From Actinomadura barringtoniae (lineage in GTDB: Bacteria > Actinomycetota > Actinomycetes > Streptosporangiales > Streptosporangiaceae), in the NCBI RefSeq assembly GCF_017573505.1, contig NZ_JAGEOJ010000013.1, positions 248,001 through 312,000 of the forward strand: a stretch of DNA of 64,000 nt, written 5' to 3'. Position numbers and translations under genes: made by a program. Below, piece after piece: positions 42,035 to 50,892 of this stretch. Below the pieces are notes generated by a model. It did no database searches and had not been told where the DNA came from. It was given only the letters and a program-made list of their open reading frames with translations. Position 1 is the first letter of the stretch, and every line of letters starts with the position of its first letter.

Positions 42035-43777
42035 TTACGGATGACCGCCTACTGCTCGCCGGGCGTCGACGATACCGGCGCCATAGAAGCCGTTGCGGGC
42101 CTTGGTCCCCTTGCAGATCTGGGTGGAGAGCGTTTCGGTCCACGTGCCCTTGACCTGCACCGACCAGGCGTACCTGACCGTGCGGTGGTCCGGGCACGGG
42201 GTCGGGGTGGCCGAGCCGATCAGCCTGCGTTCGACGAACGCGGGGTCCAGGGTCAGACCGCCGTGCACGGGATCGGGCGTTCCGTACCGGCTGACGATCA
42301 GCGCGGCGACGCCCGCGACGTGCGGCGCGGCCATCGAGGTGCCCTGCAGCGACTGGTAGTAGCCGCAGACGCCGCCCGCGCAGCTGCGGACGATGTTGGG
42401 CGTCTTCGGCGTGCCGTCGGCGTTCAGCTCGTGGCGGGCGCGGGCCAGCGACTCGGGGTAGGCGGCCCAGGTGCCGAGTCGTTCGTCGGGATGGCCGGTG
42501 GCGTTGTCGGCCTTGTCGCCGCCGGGCGCGGCCAGCGCGACGTAGCCGTTGCCGTAGCTGGAGTAGGACGCCTTGCGCTTGCTGATGCCGGTCGCGGAGA
42601 CCGGGATGACATGGTCGCCCTCGGACGGCATCGACGTGCAGGACGCCGGGACGGTCCGGCGGCGGGGCTTCTCGCCGGGCTCGGTCGCCAGGTCGGGGCT
42701 GGTCTCGTCGGTGTTGGTCCCGGTGTAGTCGGCCCGTTCGTTGCCCGCCGAGGCGATCATCGTGACGCCGTGCGCGTGCGCGAAGTCCAGCGCGCGCTGG
42801 GCCGCGGCGACGACCGTGCGCTGCTCCAGCCGGTCCGCGGCCGAGTCGGCGGCGTTGTCGGGGCAGTTCCACAGCCACGGGTCGATGTAGAAGCTCATGT
42901 TGACGACGTCGATGCCGTTGCGCGCCGCGTACGTCAGCGCGTCGACGACCGGCCGCAGCAGGAACAGGCCCGAGTCCTGCCCGGCCCGCAGGTTGACCAG
43001 CGAGACGCCGGGCGCGACGCCCGACATGCCGATGCCGTTCAGCGGGGCGCCGATCGCGGACGCGGTGTGCGTGCCGTGCTCGTTCTCGTCCACGTCGGCG
43101 GGGTCGTCGCAGGAGCGGTCGGGCTCGGCGGCGCACGGCCCGTCGATCTCGGTGCCGTTCGCGTCGGCCGGAAGGTCGCGGGTGAAGTTGCGGCTGAGCG
43201 CCCGGTCGAAGTTCGGCGCGATGTCGGGGTGGCCCGCGTCCATGCCGGTGTCGATGACCCCGACCTTCACGCGGTGGTCGCCGCGGGTCACGGCGTACGA
43301 GCCCTTCGGCGTCGCGTGGATCTGCTTCATGTCCCACATGAGGTCGGACAGCGGCTCGTCCCCGGCGCGACCGGCGGGGTGCGGCCCGACCCGTACGGCC
43401 GCTCCGACATCCGCGCGGAGCTGAGGCTCGGGGGCTGGCTCGGGAGCCGGTTTGGAGGCTGGCTTGGGATCCGGCTTGGATGCGGTGCCTACGACGCGAT
43501 CGCGGGCGACGCCCTCGATCGGCTGCTGCCGCATGATCGCAGCGGGGAAGCGCGCCTTGTCGCCGCGAACGGTCGCGAGGCCGACGTCGAGGTTCTCGCT
43601 GACGATGCTGCCGCCGGCCGCTCGTACGGCCTCGTGGGCGCTCTTCAGCGACGCGTCCTTCTTATAGAGGACGACGTAGTCCTCTCGTGCGCGCGGTCCC
43701 GGCCTCGCGGCGACGGGCGAGGCCATGGCGGTCGTGGCCACGGCTGAGACGGCGATGGACAGCGCGGCGCGCCGCAA
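42035..43777 (-). CDS. Secreted S8 subtilisin-like serine protease
   Basis: 580 residues. A signal peptide (AALSIAVSAVATTAMASPVAA), an inhibitor-I9-like prodomain (YVVLYKKDASLKSAHEAVRAAGG...), a KPAPEPAPEP linker and the catalytic domain follow in order. The triad is Asp in VGVIDTGMD, His in EHGTHTAS and Ser in GTSMAAPHVAG. Several Cys may form disulphides. It is exported and matures by cleaving its own propeptide. Its position before SigE hints at a role in envelope signalling, unproven. Confidence 0.94.
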   Translation of the reverse strand: MRRAALSIAVSAVATTAMASPVAARPGPRAREDYVVLYKKDASLKSAHEAVRAAGGSIVSENLDVGLATVRGDKARFPAAIMRQQPIEGVARDRVVGTASKPDPKPASKPAPEPAPEPQLRADVGAAVRVGPHPAGRAGDEPLSDLMWDMKQIHATPKGSYAVTRGDHRVKVGVIDTGMDAGHPDIAPNFDRALSRNFTRDLPADANGTEIDGPCAAEPDRSCDDPADVDENEHGTHTASAIGAPLNGIGMSGVAPGVSLVNLRAGQDSGLFLLRPVVDALTYAARNGIDVVNMSFYIDPWLWNCPDNAADSAADRLEQRTVVAAAQRALDFAHAHGVTMIASAGNERADYTGTNTDETSPDLATEPGEKPRRRTVPASCTSMPSEGDHVIPVSATGISKRKASYSSYGNGYVALAAPGGDKADNATGHPDERLGTWAAYPESLARARHELNADGTPKTPNIVRSCAGGVCGYYQSLQGTSMAAPHVAGVAALIVSRYGTPDPVHGGLTLDPAFVERRLIGSATPTPCPDHRTVRYAWSVQVKGTWTETLSTQICKGTKARNGFYGAGIVDARRAVGGHP

Positions 43778-43817
43778 TGCGTACCCCCTGAGAAGACGGC
43801 CGCCTGAGCCGCCCGCG

Positions 43818-44978
43818 TCAGTTGGTGCGCAGGGCGAGAGCCATGGCCTCGACGGCCAGCAACGGATTGACGTTCAGCTCCAGCCGCTCCCGGCACTCCA
43901 TGATCGCATCCAGGCGGCGGAGAGTGTCTTCGGCGCGCCCGGCCGCCGCGGCACTCCTGATCTCGGCGCTGAGATCGTCGTTGACCAGCGGCGTTCCAGC
44001 GCCGAGCTGGATCGTGAGCACGTCGCGGTAGTACGAGGCGAGGTCGAGGAGCGCGATGTCGAGGGAGTCGCGCTTGACCCGTGTCGCGCGGGACTTCTGC
44101 CGGTCCTCCAGCTCCTTGAGCGCCCCGGCCGTGCCGCGCGGCATGCGTCCCTTGGCGCTCTCGCCGAGCGCCTGGCGCAGCGCGCTGGTCTCGGACTCGT
44201 TCAGCTCCTCGGTGGTGACCTTGGCCTCGGCCTCGGCGGCCTTCACCAGCGCCTCGGCGGCCGTCACCGCGGGCCCGACGGAGGTGAGGCGCCGGGGCAG
44301 CGACAGCACGTCGCCGCGCCGCTTGCGCGCCTCCGGGTCGGTGGCCAGGCGCTTGGCCCGGCCGATGTGGCCCTGCGCGGCGCGCGCCGCCTGGTCGGCG
44401 ATCACCTGGTCGATGCCGTCCCTGCGGACGAGCACGTCGGCCACGGCGGCGACCGGCGGCGTGCGCAGCGTCACCATCCGGCAGCGGGACCTGATCGTCA
44501 CCAGCATGTCCTCGGGCGAGGGCGTGCACAGCAGCCAGACCGTGCGCGGCGGCGGCTCCTCGATGGCCTTCAGCAGCGCGTTGGAGGCGGCCTCGGTGGC
44601 GCGGTCGGCGTCCTCGAACAGCACGATCTGCCAGCGCCCGCCGCTCGGCGAGGACGAGGCGCGCAGCACCAGCTCGCGGGTCTCCTTCACGCTGTAGGAC
44701 AGCCCGGACGGTCGTACGACCTCGACGTCGGCGTGCGTGCCCTGGAGCACCTGGTGGCAGGACGCGCAGTGCCCGCAGCCGCGCGGCTTCTCGGTGCACT
44801 GCAGCGCCGCGGCGAACGCGCGCGCCGCCGTGGAACGCCCCGAGCCGGGCGGCCCGGTGAACAGCCAGGCGTGCGCCATCTTGCCGTTCGCGCCGGCGTC
44901 CCCGGCCGAGGACGCGACGGCGGAGCTCAGCTGCTCGACGACCGGCTCCTGGCCCACCAGGTCATCCCACACGCTCAT
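43818..44978 (-). CDS. holB: DNA polymerase III subunit delta-prime
   Basis: 386 residues. The AAA+ domain has Walker A GPPGSGRSTAARAF, a zinc module GCGHCASCHQV with CTEKPRG before it, and Walker B-like IVLFEDADRATEAASNALLK with SRC (IRSRCR) sensor motif. This is clamp-loader architecture; lacking a strict GK in Walker A fits delta-prime, which does not hydrolyse ATP. It follows the thymidylate-kinase gene with 28 bp between, the usual actinobacterial order topA-tmk-holB. Confidence 0.94.
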   Translation of the reverse strand: MSVWDDLVGQEPVVEQLSSAVASSAGDAGANGKMAHAWLFTGPPGSGRSTAARAFAAALQCTEKPRGCGHCASCHQVLQGTHADVEVVRPSGLSYSVKETRELVLRASSSPSGGRWQIVLFEDADRATEAASNALLKAIEEPPPRTVWLLCTPSPEDMLVTIRSRCRMVTLRTPPVAAVADVLVRRDGIDQVIADQAARAAQGHIGRAKRLATDPEARKRRGDVLSLPRRLTSVGPAVTAAEALVKAAEAEAKVTTEELNESETSALRQALGESAKGRMPRGTAGALKELEDRQKSRATRVKRDSLDIALLDLASYYRDVLTIQLGAGTPLVNDDLSAEIRSAAAAGRAEDTLRRLDAIMECRERLELNVNPLLAVEAMALALRTN

Positions 44979-45006
44979 GCCGAAAGCCTATGGCCTGCCG
45001 GCGACC

Positions 45007-47142
45007 TCACGCGTCCGTGATGGCGGGGAACGTGCTGGTGATGTCCTCGGTGGAGGCCGGGATCGGGTCGGGCAGGATGGCCCGGATCCGGTCCTGGATC
45101 TCGCGGCTGATCTCCGCCTGCGGGCGGCTCGCGTCCAGGATCAGGTAGCGGTCCGGGTCGGCCTCGGCGAGGGCGCGGAAGCCGCGCAGCACCCGGTCGT
45201 GGAAGTCGTACGGCTCGGACTCGATCCGGTCGGCCTGCCCGGTGATCCGGCCCAGGCCGTCCTCGGGCGGCAGCTCCAGCAGCACGGTGAGGTCGGGAAC
45301 GAGCCCGGCGGTGGCCCAGGAGTTCACCTGGGCGATCTCGCCGACCGGCTGCCGGCGCCCGTAGCCCTGGTAGGCCAGCGAGGAGTCGACGAAGCGGTCG
45401 CTGACGACGATGGCGCCGCGGTCCATCGCGGGCCTGATCACGTTCGCGACGTGGTCGGCGCGGTCGGCGGCGTACAGCAGCGTCTCGGCGCGGTCGGACA
45501 GGCCCGTCGTCTCCTTGTCGAGCAGGAGCGCGCGCAGCCGCATGCCGGTCTTGGTGGCGCCGGGCTCGCGGGTGGTGACGACCTCGAAGCCGTGGTCGCG
45601 CAGCCAGATCGCGGCGAGGCGCGACTGGGTGGTCTTGCCCGCGCCCTCGCCGCCCTCGAACGCGATGAAGACGCCCCGGCCCAGGACCGCTCGGGACGCG
45701 GTGGCGGTCTCGGCCTCGACCTGCTCGGGGAGGGTGTAGGTGTTGCCGTGCAGCGCAGCGGCCAGGTCGGGCAGCAGCGGGATGCCGCGGCGGTCGTCGA
45801 GGCGGCGGTAGGAGACCAGGCCGGCCACCAGGCCGAGCACGGCGATGATCAGCAGCGCCAGCCCGGCGCCGTCCAGGTCGTACGCCGAGTCGCCGCCGAG
45901 CTTGATGTGGTGGTCGCCGAGGACGCCCGCGAGCGGCGGCACGGCGGCGGCCGCCAGCAGGCCGGTGATCAGCGCGACGGCGCCCAGGTAGCGGTACGAG
46001 CGCTCGCGGTCGCCGGTCGCCTCGCTCGCCACCGCGTTGCCGGTCGACCAGGCGACCCCGGCGGCCAGGCCGAGCAGGCCGCTGACGAAGACGACCACGA
46101 CGAGGTTCTGGATCAGGGAGATCGCGACCAGCGCGAGCGCCGCGACGAGCACGGACAGGCCGAGCAGCCGGCGGCGGCTGAACGGGCCGAAGATCCGCGG
46201 GCCGAGGAAGGCGCCGAACGCCAGCCCGATCGACAGCCCTGCCGCGATCGAGCCGTAGCCCGCGTCGCCGCCGCCGAGCACGTGCGCGTAGACCTTGGCG
46301 ACGGCGACGACCGCGCCGCCCGCCAGCGAGACGCCGACCAGCGCCAGCGCGAGGCCGTGCAGGCCCGGGCGCGCGGCCTGTCCCTCGCGCTGTCCCTCAC
46401 CCTGTCCCGCGGCCTGGCCCGCGCCCGTGCGTTCGGGCTGCAGGCCCTGGAAGACCAGCTTCACGGCCGACTGCGCGGAGAAGCCCGCCTCGTCGCGGGT
46501 GGGCAGTTCGCGGAGCGCCGCGACGGCGGCGGCCGCGCCCAGGAACACCACGGCGGTCACGTACAGCGGCAGGTCGGCGCGTTCGGCGGCCTTGAACGAG
46601 CCGCTGGCGATCAGCGCCAGGATCGAGAACAGCACGGCCGCCAGCGGCGCCGTACCGTACGCCGCCAGCCGGCCGGCGCGGCGCGCGTCGTCGCGCAGCT
46701 CCTCGGGGACCATGCCGGGGCCGCACGCCCCGACGACCGGGATCCACAGCAGCGTCACACACGCCACCAGGAACGCCGACGCCAGCGTCCACGGCACCGA
46801 GTCGACCAGCGGGACCGACACCAGCAGCGCGAACCGCAGCACGTCCGCGCCGATCATCGTCAGCCGGCGGTCGAGCCGCGCCGCCAGGGCCCCCGCGAGC
46901 GGCGCGAGCAGCACCGCCGGGAGCAGCATCGCCACCAGGACCGCGCCGATGACCTGCGCCTGCCCCTGGAAGTCGCGATCTCGAGTAAGGGCGCCTGCCA
47001 TGGCGGTCAGCGCCAGGACGCTCAGCCAGTGGCCGAGACTGGACAGCGAGAGCGCGATCATCAGCCGCCGGAACGGCGTGATCGACGAGACGCCCGAAGG
47101 CGGGGCGGCGGCGTGCGGGTGGCTGGCGCCCGATCTGGTCAT
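45007..47142 (-). CDS. tmk: MFS-like membrane domain fused to thymidylate kinase
   Basis: 711 residues from the ATG at 47142 (a GTG at 47229 is also in frame). Residues about 1-470 form 12-14 membrane helices of MFS type. Thymidylate kinase follows from about 490: FIAFEGGEGAGKTTQS (P-loop), REPGATKTG, and SDRFVDSSLAYQGYGR (DRX motif). The kinase makes dTDP from dTMP and is essential. The MFS-tmk fusion is known in Streptomyces relatives; the membrane part's role is unknown. I prefer the later start because a strong hairpin lies between the two. Confidence 0.88.
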   Translation of the reverse strand: MTRSGASHPHAAAPPSGVSSITPFRRLMIALSLSSLGHWLSVLALTAMAGALTRDRDFQGQAQVIGAVLVAMLLPAVLLAPLAGALAARLDRRLTMIGADVLRFALLVSVPLVDSVPWTLASAFLVACVTLLWIPVVGACGPGMVPEELRDDARRAGRLAAYGTAPLAAVLFSILALIASGSFKAAERADLPLYVTAVVFLGAAAAVAALRELPTRDEAGFSAQSAVKLVFQGLQPERTGAGQAAGQGEGQREGQAARPGLHGLALALVGVSLAGGAVVAVAKVYAHVLGGGDAGYGSIAAGLSIGLAFGAFLGPRIFGPFSRRRLLGLSVLVAALALVAISLIQNLVVVVFVSGLLGLAAGVAWSTGNAVASEATGDRERSYRYLGAVALITGLLAAAAVPPLAGVLGDHHIKLGGDSAYDLDGAGLALLIIAVLGLVAGLVSYRRLDDRRGIPLLPDLAAALHGNTYTLPEQVEAETATASRAVLGRGVFIAFEGGEGAGKTTQSRLAAIWLRDHGFEVVTTREPGATKTGMRLRALLLDKETTGLSDRAETLLYAADRADHVANVIRPAMDRGAIVVSDRFVDSSLAYQGYGRRQPVGEIAQVNSWATAGLVPDLTVLLELPPEDGLGRITGQADRIESEPYDFHDRVLRGFRALAEADPDRYLILDASRPQAEISREIQDRIRAILPDPIPASTEDITSTFPAITDA

Positions 47143-47160
47143 GTCGGTCAGGGTATCGGC

Positions 47161-47205
47161 GTCGATGTCCTCAGGAGCGAGACTTTGCGTCCTGAGGACC
47201 TCGAC
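47161..47205. terminator. Strong hairpin upstream of tmk
   Basis: Arms of 16 bp (47161-47176 and 47190-47205, 15 of 16 paired, core GTCCTCAGGA) have a 13-nt loop. No T-run follows on either strand. It may end topA transcription, or be a leader structure for tmk. Confidence 0.6.
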
Positions 47206-47416
47206 TTCAACCCGTCGCCGAATCGTCACCCGGCGGTAAGGCGCGCCGGGAGCGGCCGGTCAAGGTCCGGTCGCGCCCGGCGGTCAGGATCATGCTCCCT
47301 GATCAGAGCGGACGATCTCCCGTTTCGGGACGATTCGACCGCCCCGCCGGGAGATCGTCGATCTCCCGGTCAGGACGTGGCCGGGCTCCCGGTCCAGGAC
47401 GTGATCGGGCTTCCGG

Positions 47417-50116
47417 TCAGGACTTGCTCGGGGCCTTGCGGCGGGGTGCCGCCTTCTTCTTCGGCCCGCCGCCGGCGGCCACCTTCTCACGCCGTTCGGC
47501 GAGCAGCTCGGCGGCGCGCTGGATCGTGATCGACTCCACCTCGTCGCCCTTGCGCAGGCTGGCGTTGGTCTCGCCGTCGGTGACGTACGGGCCGAACCGG
47601 CCCTCCTTCACCACGACCGGCTTCTCGCTCGCCGGGTCGTTGCCGAGCTCGCGCAGCGGCGGCGCGGCCGCGGCCCGGCCCCGCCCGCGCTGCTTCGGCT
47701 GGGCGAGGATCTCCTTGGCCTGCTCGAGGGTGACGGTGAAGAGCTCGTCCTCCGAGCCGAGCGAACGGCTGTCGGTGCCCTTCTTGATGTACGGGCCGAA
47801 CCGGCCGTTCTGCGCGGTCACCGGCTCGCCGTCGATCTCGCCGAGCGTGCGCGGCAGCGACAGCAGCTTCAGCGCGTCGTCCAGCGTGATCGTGTCCAGC
47901 GACATCGACTTGAAGAGCGACCCCGTGCGCGGCTTGACCGCGTCGGCCTTCTTCGTGCGCTTCTTCTTCTCGCCCTCGGCGGGCGCCGGCGGCTCGGGCA
48001 GGATCTCGGTGACGTACGGCCCGAACCGGCCCGACTTGGCCACGATCGTGTGACCGGTCGCCGGGTCGGCGCCGAGCTCGCGGTCGCCGGACGGCTGCGC
48101 GAACAGCTCCTCGGCCTTCTCACCGGTGAGCTCGTCGGGCGCCAGGTCCTCGGGGATGTTGACCCGCTCGCCGTCGCGGTCCAGGTAGGGGCCGTAGCGG
48201 CCGACCCGGATCATGATGTCGGTCCCCTTGATGGGGAACGAGCTGATCTCCTTGGCGTCGATGTCACCGATGTCGCCGGTGAGCTCCTTCAGCCCGTCCT
48301 CGCCGTCGTCGCCGAAGTAGAACCGGGTCAGCCAGCCGATCCGCTCGGCCTCACCGCGGGCGATCTCGTCGAGACCGTCCTCCATGTGCGCGGTGAACTC
48401 GTAGTCGACCAGGTTGCCGAAGTGCTGCTCCAGCAGGTTGACCACGGCGAACGCCAGGAACGACGGGACCAGCGCGGTGCCCTTCTTGAACACGTAGCCG
48501 CGGTCCTGGATCGTCCCGACGATCGCCGGATACGTGGACGGGCGGCCGATCTCGCGCTCTTCCAGCTCCTTGACCAGGCTGGCCTCGGTGTAGCGGGCCG
48601 GCGGCCGGGTCGAGTGGCCCTCGGCCGCCATCGCCAGCGCGGTGAGCGGGTCGTTCTCGTCCAGGTTCGGCAGCCGCCGCTCCTGGTCGTCCCGGTCGGC
48701 CGACGGGTCGTCGGCGCTCTCCACGTAGGCCTTGAGGAAGCCGTAGAAGGTGATCGTCTTGCCGGACGCGCCGAACTCGGCGGTCTCGCCCTGAGTCGAG
48801 TCGCCGACCACGCGGACCGACACCGACTGACCGGCGGCGTCCTTCATCTGGCAGGCGACGGTGCGCTTCCAGATCAGCTCGTACAGCCGGAACTGGTCGC
48901 CCGACAGGCCCGTCTCGCCCGGCGTGCGGAAGGACTCACCGGCGGGCCGGATCGCCTCGTGCGCCTCCTGGGCGTTCTTGACCTTGCTGGTGTAGACGCG
49001 CGGCTTGTCCGGCACGTACTCGGCGCCGTACAGCGCCGCGGCCTGGCGGCGCGCGGCGGTGATCGCGGTCTCCGAGAGCTGGATGCTGTCGGTACGCATG
49101 TAGGTGATGAAGCCGTTCTCGTACAGCTTCTGGGCCACCTGCATCGTGTACTTCACCGAGAAGCCCAGCTTGCGGCTGGCCTCCTGCTGCAGCGTCGTCG
49201 TGCGGAACGGCGGGTACGGCTTGCGGGTGTAGGGCTTGCGCTCGACCGACTTCACCGCGTACGGACGGCCCGTCAGCCGGTCGGCCAGGCCGCGCGCGGC
49301 GGCCTCGTCCAGGTGCAGGGCGTCGCGGGTCTTCAGCGTGCCGTCGGAGGAGAAGTCACGGCCCTGCGCGACGCGCTTGCCGTCGACCGAGACCAGCCCG
49401 GCCTTGAACGCCTTGGGCTCGTCCTCCTTGCCGGTGTCGAACTCGGCCTGGATGTCCCAGTAGTGGGACGGGACGAACGCGATGCGCTCGCGCTCCCGCT
49501 CGACCACCAGGCGGGTCGCCACCGACTGGACGCGGCCCGCCGACAGCTTCGGCATGACCTTCTTCCACAGGACCGGGCTGACCTCGTAGCCGTAGAGGCG
49601 GTCGAGGATGCGCCGGGTCTCCTGGGCGTCCACCAGGCGCAGGTTCAGCTCGCGCGGGTTGGCCGCGGCGGCACGGATCGCGTCCGGGGTGATCTCGTTG
49701 AAGACCATCCGGTGCGTCGGCACCTTGGGCTTCAAGACCTCCTGGAGGTGCCAGGCGATCGCCTCGCCCTCCCGGTCCTCGTCCGTCGCGAGGAGAAGTT
49801 CGTCGGCCTCGGCCAGCGCCTTCTTCAGCTTGGCGACCTGCTGCCTCTTGTCGGCGTTCACCACATAGAGCGGCTCGAACTCCTCGTCGACGTTCACGCC
49901 GAGTTTCGCCCAGGCCTCGCCCTTGTACTTCGCCGGCACCTCGGAGGCGCTGCCGGGCAGGTCCCGGATGTGGCCGATACTGGACTCCACGATGTAGCCG
50001 CCGCCCAGGTATCCGGCGATCGTCTTCGCCTTGGCAGGCGACTCGACGATCACCAGGCGGGTGCCGGCGTCGCCGCCGCCCCGGCCGCTCTTCGCAGTGC
50101 CGTTCTTGGCTGGCAC
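47417..50116 (-). CDS. topA: DNA topoisomerase I
   Basis: 899 residues. TOPRIM: RLVIVESPAKAKTIAGYL and DEDREGEAIAWHL. Active-site Tyr lies in GFITYMRTDSIQLS. The C-terminus has four (V/I)GR(F/Y)GPY repeats, e.g. KSGRFGPYVTE and KEGRFGPYVTD, and a Lys/Arg tail, as in actinobacterial TopA, which lacks zinc fingers. I chose GTG 50116 because GGAG lies 6 nt upstream; an ATG at 50209 is too far out. It relaxes negative supercoils and is essential. Short direct repeats follow the stop. Confidence 0.96.
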   Translation of the reverse strand: MPAKNGTAKSGRGGGDAGTRLVIVESPAKAKTIAGYLGGGYIVESSIGHIRDLPGSASEVPAKYKGEAWAKLGVNVDEEFEPLYVVNADKRQQVAKLKKALAEADELLLATDEDREGEAIAWHLQEVLKPKVPTHRMVFNEITPDAIRAAAANPRELNLRLVDAQETRRILDRLYGYEVSPVLWKKVMPKLSAGRVQSVATRLVVERERERIAFVPSHYWDIQAEFDTGKEDEPKAFKAGLVSVDGKRVAQGRDFSSDGTLKTRDALHLDEAAARGLADRLTGRPYAVKSVERKPYTRKPYPPFRTTTLQQEASRKLGFSVKYTMQVAQKLYENGFITYMRTDSIQLSETAITAARRQAAALYGAEYVPDKPRVYTSKVKNAQEAHEAIRPAGESFRTPGETGLSGDQFRLYELIWKRTVACQMKDAAGQSVSVRVVGDSTQGETAEFGASGKTITFYGFLKAYVESADDPSADRDDQERRLPNLDENDPLTALAMAAEGHSTRPPARYTEASLVKELEEREIGRPSTYPAIVGTIQDRGYVFKKGTALVPSFLAFAVVNLLEQHFGNLVDYEFTAHMEDGLDEIARGEAERIGWLTRFYFGDDGEDGLKELTGDIGDIDAKEISSFPIKGTDIMIRVGRYGPYLDRDGERVNIPEDLAPDELTGEKAEELFAQPSGDRELGADPATGHTIVAKSGRFGPYVTEILPEPPAPAEGEKKKRTKKADAVKPRTGSLFKSMSLDTITLDDALKLLSLPRTLGEIDGEPVTAQNGRFGPYIKKGTDSRSLGSEDELFTVTLEQAKEILAQPKQRGRGRAAAAPPLRELGNDPASEKPVVVKEGRFGPYVTDGETNASLRKGDEVESITIQRAAELLAERREKVAAGGGPKKKAAPRRKAPSKS

Positions 50117-50317
50117 AGTCGCTCCAACCTCACTGTCTGGTCTCTTACACGGGCTTCCTACAACGTTCAACGACGAGAGGTTCATGCCCGCGAGTTCCCA
50201 CCGCTGCAAACCTCCGACAGGATGACACGTCCCCGGCGGGGTTGCGGACCAAGCCCGCCACCAACGCGTTCCCCACCACGTTCCACTCCGTACACGAGCG
50301 GGTCATAATGGACCGCA

Positions 50318-50503
50318 ATGGTGGAGTACACCTACCTCGTCCTGCGACTGCCGCGCGGCACCACCCGTGACACCGCCCGGCAGGTCATGACCGAGCACGC
50401 CGAACACGGCGGCTGGGAACTCGACAGATTGCGCCTCTACCCCGACGGTAGCCGCCGAATCCAACTCCGCCGGAAGATCATTCGTCAGGTCCGTACGTTT
50501 TGA
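50318..50503 (+). CDS. DUF5703-family small protein
   Basis: 61 residues: MVEYTYLVLRLPRG, HAEHGGWELDRLRLYPDGSRR, then RKIIRQVR. This matches the small conserved actinobacterial family DUF5703, usually near core genes. Function unknown; the basic C-terminus could bind nucleic acid. It is divergent from topA. Confidence 0.88.
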   Translation: MVEYTYLVLRLPRGTTRDTARQVMTEHAEHGGWELDRLRLYPDGSRRIQLRRKIIRQVRTF

Positions 50504-50570
50504 CCGCTCAGGACCACTCACGACCGCTCTCGTCCGGAGAGTAGCACTATGTGCGGCGGCTAAGACGTAC

Positions 50571-50767
50571 GGTAATCATTATGCCCGACCCCGGACAGGG
50601 CTTTGCCCGCCCCGGACCGCGCCTCCGGGACGGGCAAAGCGTCCATGAAGCTTCACCTGGAAGGTGCCTTGCGGTCCGAGGACCGCGGCAGCACCGACAC
50701 GGGCAAAGCGTCCTTGCGACTTCACCAGCGAGGCAGGCTTTCGGGAAACCTCGCAAGTAAAGCGTCT
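50571..50767. repeat. Repeat block of about 69-bp units in a convergent gap
   Basis: ACGGGCAAAGCGTCC occurs at 50630-50644 and 50699-50713, each followed by similar sequence (TTCACC...GG...GGC). A third degraded copy (TAAAGCGTC) begins near 50758, and an inverted one (GGGCTTTGCCCG) lies at 50598. A palindrome GCGGTCC-GA-GGACCGC is at 50671-50686. The 389-bp gap from 50504 to 50892 holds this block, the hairpin at 50785, and no gene that I can support. Confidence 0.7.
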
Positions 50768-50784
50768 GTGTTCTTTTACGGATT

Positions 50785-50841
50785 GCCCGCCGAGCTTGAT
50801 CAATTGGGGATGATCAAAAGATCTGATCAAGCCCGGCGGTC
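50785..50841. terminator. Long hairpin, likely terminator of the chaplin gene region
   Basis: GCCCGCCGAGCTTGATCA (50785-50802) pairs with its complement at 50824-50841 at 16 of 18 positions, with a 21-nt loop. It lies 50 bp beyond the chaplin stop in the - direction. Confidence 0.65.
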
Positions 50842-50892
50842 TCGCTTGGGTCGAGCTCTAGGCGAACTCGGGTCGAACTCGGTCGTACGCGA

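Noticed and set aside
50547..50830. Short - strand frames with GRFAR-type repeats in the gap after the chaplin gene
   Set aside because: They arise from the DNA repeats themselves, have no ribosome site and no family resemblance.
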